NCBI GenBank assembly: GCA_021816165.1
Contig: JAKAYZ010000241.1
Span: forward strand, 1 to 5,141
DNA length: 5,141 nucleotides
DNA from: Planctomycetota bacterium
GTDB lineage: Bacteria; Planctomycetota; Phycisphaerae; WQYP01
Direction: 5' to 3'
The first letter of the stretch is position 1, and each line of letters begins with the position of its first letter. The notes beneath the pieces are model-generated. The model did not search any database and was not told the origin of the DNA. It saw only the letters and a list, made by a program, of their open reading frames with translations. This document shows positions 1 to 5,141 of this stretch, one piece after another. The position numbers and the translations under genes are program-made.

Positions 1-2349
1 TTGGTCGATGGACAGGGCAACTTTGGCTCGATTGACTGCGATCCACCGGCCGCCATGCGGTATACCGAAGCGCGCATGGCCGACGCAGCCGCCGAGATGA
101 TGGAGGATTTGCGCGAGGACACAGTCGATTACATCCCCAATTACGATGAACGCCTTGAAGAGCCGACGGTTTTGCCGTCCAAGTTTCCCAATTTGCTCGT
201 CAATGGTTCGCAGGGCATCGCCGTGGGTATGGCGACAAGCCTGCCCCCGCACAATCTGCGTGAAATCTGTGACGGGCTGGTGAAGGTGATCGATGAGCCG
301 CACTGCACCCTTAAAGATTTAATGAAGATTGTGAAAGGGCCGGACTTTCCGACCGGCGGCGTGATTTGTGGCCGCGGCGGCATTGTGGACGGCTATGAGC
401 ACGGACGGGGCAAAATTGTATTGCGGGGTCGTGTCCATACGGAACAGGTTAAAGGCGGGAAGGACCAGATAGTTATCACCGAGATACCGTATCAGGTGCT
501 GAAAAAAACCATTATTGAATCGATCGCCACGCAGGTTAAGGAAGAGCGGATAAAAGATATCTCCGATGTGCGCGATGAATCGGATCGCGAGCACATGGTG
601 CGGGTGGTGGTGGAACTTAAGCGCGACGCCGACCCCAACGTGGTCATCAATCAGCTTTATCAGTACACACCGCTGCAAAGCACTTTTTCGATCATCAACA
701 TTGCATTGGTGAACCGCCAGCCTCGCACCATGGGGCTGAAGGAAATGATGGAGCAATTTATCGACCACCGTAAGGTGGTCATAAGGCGGCGGACGGCCTT
801 CCGTCTCAAAAAGGCACGGCAGCGGGCCCACATACTGGAAGGTTTAATACTGGCCCTTGCGGATATCCATACGGAAGAGGTATCGCCGCGCAGCTCGGGC
901 GGAAAAATTGAAGTCATGGGCGTTATCGAGATGTTGCGTAACCGCAAAATCAGCCCCGACGTGCCCACCGCCAAAGCCAATCTGATGCGTAAACAGTTCA
1001 CCATCGATGAAGCACTCACCTGGCGGAAATTAATTCCATCGGCGTTTCTCAAGCGTATCGATCGGGCGGAAAAAGAATCTGGCGGCATGACGCTTTCATC
1101 AGCCCAGGCTGACGCCATACTGATCATGCAACTTCAGCGGCTGGTGGGCCTTGAAATTGAAAAGCTCACCGAGGAGTACAACAAACTCACCGCTGAAATT
1201 GAAGGGTATGAACTTATTTTAAGTGATGATAAGCGGGTACTGGACATCATCCGGGAAGACACCATTGAACTGCGCGATAAATACGGCGACGAACGCCGTA
1301 CCCAGATCACCAATGATGCCACGGATATCAACATCGAAGATTTGATTGCCGACGAACAGGCCGTCGTCACCATCAGTCACGAGGGATATATCAAGCGCAT
1401 GCCGCTGGACACCTACCGCAAACAGGGGCGTGGCGGGCGCGGCATTGTGGGAGCCGACAGTAAAGAGGGCGATTTTATTGAACATTTGTTCATCGGCTCA
1501 ACCCACGATTATCTGATGTTCTTTACCAATCTGGGCCGCTGCTACTGGCAGAAGGTTTACGATCTGCCGCAGATGAGCCGCCAGAGCAAGGGCCGGTCGA
1601 TTGCCAATCTGGTTGAATTTCAACAGGGGGAAAATCTCGCTGCAGTGCTGCCGGTACGCGACTTCGACGACGAAGGTAAGCACCTGGTTATGGCCACGGC
1701 CGGCGGCATTATTAAAAAGACGCTGCTCAAGGCGTATGGCAACCCGCAGAAGCGCGGGATCATCGCCATCGGCCTCGATAAGGGCGACAGTTTAATCGGT
1801 GTGGGCGTCACCAACGGCAACGACCAGATCGTGCTGGCCACACGCGAAGGTATGGCCGTGCGGTTTCAGGAGACCGAGGTACGCGACATGGGCAGACAGG
1901 CCGGCGGCGTCAAGGGCGTCGAGCTTGAGGAAAAGGACCGCGTAGTGGACATGGTGATTGTACCGCACGGACTGGACCATGGTGATAACCAGGTAACTTT
2001 GCTGACGGCCTGCGAAAATGGCTACGGCAAACGCACAAGAATTGAGGAATACCGACTCACCCATCGCGGCGGGAAAGGCGTTATTAATATCCGCACCACG
2101 GATCGCAATGGCCCGGTGGTGGCGGTCAGGGCGATTACCGATAACGACGAATTGATGATGATCACCAAACAGGGACAGGTGGTACGCATCGGGGTAACCG
2201 GTGTGCTGCGGGAAATGGGACGGGCTACGCAGGGTGTGCGACTCATCAAGCTGGAAGAGGGCGACATCCTTGTGGGTATGGCCCGTGTGATACCGGAAGA
2301 CACCGATGAATCGGATTCGGCACCTCTGCTTGATCCGCCCAAGGAATAG
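1..2349 (+). CDS. gyrA: DNA gyrase subunit A, 5'-truncated by the window edge
   Basis: GyrA forms the A2B2 gyrase with GyrB, cuts and rejoins both DNA strands and introduces negative supercoils using ATP. The visible 782 residues start inside the winged-helix domain. Codon 1 (TTG) is an internal Leu, equivalent to E. coli residue 102, so about 101 residues are missing, including most of the quinolone-resistance region. The catalytic tyrosine is Y21 in AAMRYTEAR (E. coli Y122), and the DNA-intercalating isoleucine is I73 in QGIAVGM (E. coli I174). The tower and coiled-coil regions follow to about residue 440. Six beta-pinwheel blades then appear, with glycine turns near residues 462, 512, 569, 617, 674 and 725. 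A GyrA-box (QGRGGRG, 475-481) favours GyrA over ParC. Oddities: Cys13 where Gly is usual, Gly476 in the box where a basic residue is usual, extra sequence around 290-364, and only a short acidic tail. TAG stop at 2347-2349. The family call is very secure. Confidence 0.97.
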   Translation: MVDGQGNFGSIDCDPPAAMRYTEARMADAAAEMMEDLREDTVDYIPNYDERLEEPTVLPSKFPNLLVNGSQGIAVGMATSLPPHNLREICDGLVKVIDEPHCTLKDLMKIVKGPDFPTGGVICGRGGIVDGYEHGRGKIVLRGRVHTEQVKGGKDQIVITEIPYQVLKKTIIESIATQVKEERIKDISDVRDESDREHMVRVVVELKRDADPNVVINQLYQYTPLQSTFSIINIALVNRQPRTMGLKEMMEQFIDHRKVVIRRRTAFRLKKARQRAHILEGLILALADIHTEEVSPRSSGGKIEVMGVIEMLRNRKISPDVPTAKANLMRKQFTIDEALTWRKLIPSAFLKRIDRAEKESGGMTLSSAQADAILIMQLQRLVGLEIEKLTEEYNKLTAEIEGYELILSDDKRVLDIIREDTIELRDKYGDERRTQITNDATDINIEDLIADEQAVVTISHEGYIKRMPLDTYRKQGRGGRGIVGADSKEGDFIEHLFIGSTHDYLMFFTNLGRCYWQKVYDLPQMSRQSKGRSIANLVEFQQGENLAAVLPVRDFDDEGKHLVMATAGGIIKKTLLKAYGNPQKRGIIAIGLDKGDSLIGVGVTNGNDQIVLATREGMAVRFQETEVRDMGRQAGGVKGVELEEKDRVVDMVIVPHGLDHGDNQVTLLTACENGYGKRTRIEEYRLTHRGGKGVINIRTTDRNGPVVAVRAITDNDELMMITKQGQVVRIGVTGVLREMGRATQGVRLIKLEEGDILVGMARVIPEDTDESDSAPLLDPPKE

Positions 2350-2354
2350 AACAT

Positions 2355-2391
2355 CGGCGATCCGATATCCCGCCGCTCGCCGGTAAGCGGC
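2355..2391 (+). terminator. Weak, mutually exclusive stem-loops just after gyrA
   Basis: Two short GC-rich hairpins overlap directly downstream of the gyrA stop. One pairs CGGCG (2355-2359) with CGCCG (2371-2375) across an 11-base loop. The other pairs GCCGCT (2372-2377) with AGCGGC (2386-2391) across an 8-base loop. They share bases, so only one can form at a time. Neither is followed by a T-run, so this is not a textbook intrinsic terminator. The position is suggestive, but stems this short arise easily by chance in GC-rich DNA. Confidence 0.2.
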
Positions 2392-2453
2392 TGACGTTTC
2401 CAGGCGTGGGGCATATCGTTGTTGCCGTGAGTGTTCCTGATTAGTGATGTTTC

Positions 2454-2617
2454 AGAGCCTGTTTGAAAAGTCCAATGCGGGTGGATCGGGGTGGAAAATG
2501 GATGGATGCAAGGACGCAGATACGACGCATATTCCGGAATATGTTGAGGATCGAGGACACCGCAGACGGCCGTTTGCCGTCCCAAGGCCCTCCCGGCGAA
2601 GTTTCCAAACAGGCTCT
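2454..2617. repeat. 164-bp imperfect palindromic element (MITE- or REP-like)
   Basis: The ends form a 16-bp inverted repeat with one mismatch (2454-2469 against 2602-2617); the left arm begins AGAGCCTGTTTG and the right arm ends CAAACAGGCTCT. The midpoint of these arms coincides exactly with the centre of a perfect 16-bp palindrome at 2528-2543. Between the ends and the centre there is scattered further complementarity, so the whole unit could fold into one long, interrupted hairpin. The right half also holds a perfect 6-bp hairpin (2565-2570 with 2576-2581). A degenerate direct repeat, GGACGCAGA (2512-2520) and GGACACCGCAGA (2555-2566), occurs in both halves. It has no convincing gene and no transposase. 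Terminal inverted repeats plus small size suggest a non-autonomous mobile element or a dispersed intergenic palindrome. No exact target duplication is visible: if the element begins at 2455, the flanks are TCA and TTA. Copy number elsewhere in the genome is unknown. Confidence 0.7.
2528..2543. repeat. Perfect 16-bp palindrome at the element centre
   Basis: CATATTCCGGAATATG reads identically on both strands, with its axis between 2535 and 2536. That axis is also the axis of the terminal inverted repeats, so it probably forms the tip of the long hairpin. A self-complementary site of this length could also be bound by a dimeric protein, but no adjacent promoter supports an operator role. Visible directly in the sequence; the function is unknown. 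Confidence 0.8.
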
Positions 2618-2630
2618 TAATTTATTTATG
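2618..2630 (+). promoter_or_regulatory. AT-rich tract, possible -10 region for the DUF1015 gene
   Basis: TAATTTATTTATG is the only clearly AT-rich stretch in the intergenic region. It lies immediately outside the right end of the palindromic element and 34-46 bases before the GTG start. TTTCCA at 2602-2607, inside the element's terminal repeat, could serve as a poor -35, but no -10 match at proper spacing is good. Offered only as the likeliest promoter position. Confidence 0.2.
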
Positions 2631-2650
2631 CCCGGCGAAGCCGTCGAATG

Positions 2651-2656
2651 AAAGGA
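2651..2656 (+). promoter_or_regulatory. Ribosome binding site for the DUF1015 gene
   Basis: AAAGGA sits 7 bases before the GTG at 2664, a normal Shine-Dalgarno distance. It supports that GTG as the start. An in-frame TGA at 2649-2651 immediately upstream rules out any earlier start in this frame. Confidence 0.7.
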
Positions 2657-2663
2657 AATATAC

Positions 2664-3992
2664 GTGGCCGACGTTCAACCGATGTATGCAATTCGGTATC
2701 CCGTTTTCGAGCAGACAGAATTGGTTTCTCCCCCGTACGACGTTCTGGAACTCAAGCATAAGCAGGCCATGCTTGCCAGAAACAATCGCAACATCGTGGC
2801 CATCGATTTGCCTCATGTACCGCCGAAAGTGGCCGGCCCATTGGAAGCTTATACGCATGCTGCAGATCAATTACAGGCATGGCTTGCCTCCGGGGCACTG
2901 GTGCGTGATGACATTCCGGCACTGTATCCCTACCAGCAAACCTACACGCACGAAGGACGCGAATACCAACGCCGCGGACTTTTCTGCCGTGTCCGATTGG
3001 AAGAATTTGGCCCCACCGGCAATATCCATCCGCATGAGCAGACATTCAGCGGCCCCAAAGAGGACCGATTGCTGCTGACGCGCGCTACGCGGTGCAATCT
3101 CTCGCCGGTGTTTGGGCTTTATGATGACGCCCATAATGCCGTTACCAATGCCCTTTTTGCCAAATTGGATGACCCGATTGCCGAAGCCTCGTTGCCATCG
3201 ATGGATGGCCGAAGCCAGGTGCAGTCAACCCTTTGGCGTGTGGCTGCGCCCGGTGCTATTAAACATGCGCAAAAGCTGCTGGCCGACAAACACCTGTACA
3301 TTGCGGATGGGCATCACCGCTATGGAACCTCACTGAACTATCGGCGTGAACTCGCCACCAGTGGTCCCCTGCCGCACGACCATCCCGCCAACTTTGTCAT
3401 GTTTGTACTTGTGGCGATGCAGGACCCCGGCCTGATAGTCATGCCAACGAAACGTACCATTTCCAATCTGAAAGGATTCTCGCTTGACGCTTTTATGGCG
3501 GCGGCGGGATCGCGGTTGAAACTGGTGACTGCTGAAAAACATTCCGGCGACGAACTGCCCGCACTTGAAAAACGCCTTCCATCTTTTGGCCCTCACGCCA
3601 TGGCCGTTTATGACCCTGCAGTTGATAAGGCGATTGTGGTCAAGCCTGGGGCGGATGACCCGCTGGCGGAATTTATGGCGGCACCGTCGATTGCAGATCA
3701 TTCCAAGGCGTGGCGGGCACTGGATGTGGCCATCCTGCAGGAACTTGTCTTTGAACGGATCGTCAAACCCGGGTTTGCAACCGGCGGCGATTTGGCATGG
3801 GCGTTTCCCCATGAGGCCAAAGACGTTTTGCAGTTGTGTCGCCATGCACATCACCAGGCGGGGTTTGTTTTACAGCCGACACCTCTGCAGGCCGTACGCG
3901 ACTTGTGCAATCACAATGAGCTTATGCCGCAGAAAAGCACCTTTTTTTATCCCAAATTGGCAACGGGCATGCTCATTAATCCGCTTTACTGA
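2664..3992 (+). CDS. DUF1015 family (COG4198) conserved protein
   Basis: A complete 442-residue cytoplasmic protein, without signal peptide or membrane helices, of the usual length for the DUF1015 family. Family hallmarks occur in the expected order: PPYDVL (23-28), the IHPHEQTFSGPKEDR block (121-135) followed by TRATRCNLSPVFGLY, the signature ADGHHRY (214-220), HPANF (240-244), DPGL and PT in the following strand, and the highly conserved C-terminus MPQKSTFFYPKLATG (421-435). The His-rich DGHH and HPHE motifs look like a catalytic or metal/phosphate-binding centre, but that is inference. The biochemical function is not firmly known to me. From memory, DUF1015 genes often adjoin serA/serC serine-biosynthesis genes in Firmicutes and Bacteroidetes, hinting at serine or phosphoserine metabolism; no such neighbour is visible here. 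The GTG start is fixed by the ribosome binding site, an in-frame upstream stop and the family-typical beginning (MADVQPMYAIRYP). TGA stop at 3990-3992. Family assignment is secure; role is open. Confidence 0.93.
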   Translation: MADVQPMYAIRYPVFEQTELVSPPYDVLELKHKQAMLARNNRNIVAIDLPHVPPKVAGPLEAYTHAADQLQAWLASGALVRDDIPALYPYQQTYTHEGREYQRRGLFCRVRLEEFGPTGNIHPHEQTFSGPKEDRLLLTRATRCNLSPVFGLYDDAHNAVTNALFAKLDDPIAEASLPSMDGRSQVQSTLWRVAAPGAIKHAQKLLADKHLYIADGHHRYGTSLNYRRELATSGPLPHDHPANFVMFVLVAMQDPGLIVMPTKRTISNLKGFSLDAFMAAAGSRLKLVTAEKHSGDELPALEKRLPSFGPHAMAVYDPAVDKAIVVKPGADDPLAEFMAAPSIADHSKAWRALDVAILQELVFERIVKPGFATGGDLAWAFPHEAKDVLQLCRHAHHQAGFVLQPTPLQAVRDLCNHNELMPQKSTFFYPKLATGMLINPLY

Positions 3993-4015
3993 CGGCGGAC
4001 GGGTTGGACGCACCA

Positions 4016-4029
4016 GAAATGCGTATTTC
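4016..4029 (+). other. Small stem-loop between the DUF1015 and VWA genes
   Basis: GAAAT and ATTTC pair perfectly around a GCGT loop, in the 96-bp gap. It is only 5 bp, AT-rich and without a T-tract, so it is unlikely to terminate transcription. Nothing else recognisable was seen in this gap, so read-through from DUF1015 into the next gene is possible. Confidence 0.2.
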
Positions 4030-4088
4030 AGCGGCGGCCTGACAACATTTAACCGATACCCGCGTTAGTCCTTAGCGAGTATACGTGG

Positions 4089-5141
4089 ATGATGCAAAAC
4101 GAAACACTGGCCGATATGTCGCTGAACTTTTTCGGACAGCATGGCTTTGCCTGGTGGGCCGTGGTTATCGGTACCATCGGCATCGCCCTGCTGATTTACG
4201 CCTGGCGGCAATGGCAGCGGGGCAACGCCGCCAAAGCAAATGCCGGCCATCCGCCCGCACGATCTACGCCTCCACAACCTTCGACTGTTTATCTGCCCGC
4301 CGTGGCCGGCCTCATCGCAATAGTTTACGCCCTGGCCGCGTGGGTGCTGCCAGTTACGCAGGCACGGTTGCCGGCCCTGGTGCTTACCGCAGGGCTGATG
4401 ATTCTGGCGGTATGGATTTTTTACCGGCGGATGTATAACTTTTTAGGTCGCCGTCGCATGTTTTCCCTGCTGACACTGCGCAGCGCCGGCCTGCTTTTTT
4501 TATTACTGATGATGTTTGAACCCGCGATTGCCTGGGTGACGGTTCCACATCGGCTGGCCAAAATTGGCGTGGTGATTGATGCTTCCGGCTCCATGAGCGT
4601 AAGCGACCAGCCCAACGCCCCGAGCCGCTACCTGCAAAGCGTAATGGCGGTGCAACAATTATCGCAAATCATCCATCGGCACTTTCAAATTCAATATTTT
4701 GCCTACGATGGTAAACATAACGCCCCGCTTACCAACGAAAAGCAATACAGTGCCATCGCCCCCGATGGCGAGCAAACCGATCTGCCGGCGGCGCTTAAAC
4801 TCGCCACGGACAACGGTGACAGGGAGGTGGTGCTTTTTTCCGATGGGATACAAAATGGCCCAACGCCACTGCGGACACTTTCGCGATTGGGCGCAAGAAT
4901 ATTTACCGTGCGTGTGGGCTCTACATCAACTCACGCCAAGGGTGTGCCAGAAATTGATATTGTCCGCGTCGACGGCCCCCAGTCGGCACCGGTCAATACC
5001 CGCGTGACGCTGACGATACATGTCCATTCCACCGCGCTGGATGACCGGACGGTTCAGGTGCAGCACCGTCCCCGTCCAGTTTCGAATAGAGCTCGTTACG
5101 ATCAATCGGCATTTGTCAATAACCGCCTACGTTATGTTACT
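4089..5141 (+). CDS. Membrane protein with VWA domain, 3'-truncated by the window edge
   Basis: An open frame of 351 codons runs without a stop to the last base. About four hydrophobic helices lead: residues 20-39, 68-88, 95-112 and 130-150, with Arg-rich loops (RRMYNFLGRRR, 113-123) between the third and fourth, likely cytoplasmic. Immediately after comes a VWA domain, about 158-277, with a complete MIDAS metal site: D164-x-S166-x-S168 (VVIDASGSMS), T230 in GEQTDL and D252 in LFSDGIQNG. From about 286 a beta-strand-rich region begins (EIDIVRVDGPQSAPVNTRVTLTIHV), probably an Ig-like fold. This plan resembles large planctomycete and verrucomicrobial VWA proteins, related in style to BatA/BatB, that often continue into a class I glutamine-amidotransferase-like domain; that part is not visible here. 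VWA domains usually bind protein partners through a divalent metal, so a membrane scaffold role is likely, but the partner is unknown. Start: ATG 4089, followed by a second ATG at 4092. A weak GCGAG (4075-4079) lies 9 bases upstream, so the exact start is less certain than the frame. Confidence 0.87.
   Translation, partial: MMQNETLADMSLNFFGQHGFAWWAVVIGTIGIALLIYAWRQWQRGNAAKANAGHPPARSTPPQPSTVYLPAVAGLIAIVYALAAWVLPVTQARLPALVLTAGLMILAVWIFYRRMYNFLGRRRMFSLLTLRSAGLLFLLLMMFEPAIAWVTVPHRLAKIGVVIDASGSMSVSDQPNAPSRYLQSVMAVQQLSQIIHRHFQIQYFAYDGKHNAPLTNEKQYSAIAPDGEQTDLPAALKLATDNGDREVVLFSDGIQNGPTPLRTLSRLGARIFTVRVGSTSTHAKGVPEIDIVRVDGPQSAPVNTRVTLTIHVHSTALDDRTVQVQHRPRPVSNRARYDQSAFVNNRLRYVT

Noticed and set aside
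1..3. TTG at the window start read as a true GyrA start codon
   Set aside because: The sequence enters mid-motif, equivalent to E. coli residue 102; the upstream part of the winged-helix domain must lie outside the window.
319..831. 170-codon minus-strand frame inside gyrA
   Set aside because: Shadow of GyrA coding sequence; no recognisable domain.
2022..2585. 187-codon minus-strand frame over the gyrA 3' end and the palindromic element
   Set aside because: Antisense to clearly conserved GyrA blades, composition not protein-like, no domain recognised.
2463..2651. 62-codon open frame (TTG start, in-frame ATG at 2475 and 2502) across the palindromic element, ending 12 bases before the DUF1015 start in the same frame
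   Set aside because: It lies almost entirely inside the repeat, lacks a ribosome binding site at any start, and its basic low-complexity product matches no family I recognise. It is likely an incidental frame that pipelines may call hypothetical.
4004..4029. TTGGAC as a -35 with TATTTC as a -10 ahead of the VWA gene
   Set aside because: The spacing is 14 bases, too short, and the -10 match is poor.
3565..4068. 167-codon plus-strand frame overlapping the end of the DUF1015 gene
   Set aside because: Runs through the conserved DUF1015 C-terminus in another frame; Trp/Arg/Cys-rich product typical of an out-of-frame translation.
4085..4438. 117-codon frame starting at GTG 4085
   Set aside because: It overlaps the VWA membrane protein in another frame; its product is Arg/Gly/Ala-rich with no domain, whereas the 4089 frame gives clear helices and a full MIDAS site.
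1..5141. tRNA, rRNA, CRISPR array or riboswitch
   Set aside because: No cloverleaf, rRNA-like stretch, spaced repeats or known riboswitch core was seen; nearly all of the window is protein-coding.

Overview
The window holds three plus-strand genes and one compact repeat-like element. The organism is a bacterium with moderately GC-rich DNA. The gene content, a gyrA with Gram-positive-like motifs, a DUF1015 gene and a four-helix membrane protein with a von Willebrand A (VWA) domain, resembles Planctomycetota (perhaps Phycisphaerae) or a relative in the PVC group. That placement is an inference from gene style, not something the sequence proves.

Layout: positions 1-2349 are the 3' part of gyrA (DNA gyrase subunit A), cut at its 5' side by the window edge. 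It retains the catalytic tyrosine, all six blades of the C-terminal DNA-wrapping domain and the stop codon. Positions 2350-2663 are a 314-bp intergenic region. Its first part has only weak stem-loops. Its second part is a 164-bp imperfect palindrome (2454-2617) with 16-bp terminal inverted repeats and a perfect 16-bp palindrome exactly at its centre. Positions 2664-3992 are a complete DUF1015-family gene starting at GTG with a good ribosome binding site. After a 96-bp gap, an open frame from 4089 to the window end encodes the first 351 residues of a membrane-anchored VWA protein with an intact MIDAS metal site.

The three genes point the same way but show no obvious shared pathway: chromosome topology, a conserved protein sometimes linked to serine metabolism, and a membrane VWA protein. 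The gyrA-DUF1015 gap is large and interrupted by the palindromic element, so these two are probably separate transcription units. DUF1015 and the VWA gene are close enough to be co-transcribed, but nothing seen proves it. I found no clear new multi-gene system. The palindromic element is the most unusual feature, followed by departures from consensus in GyrA.
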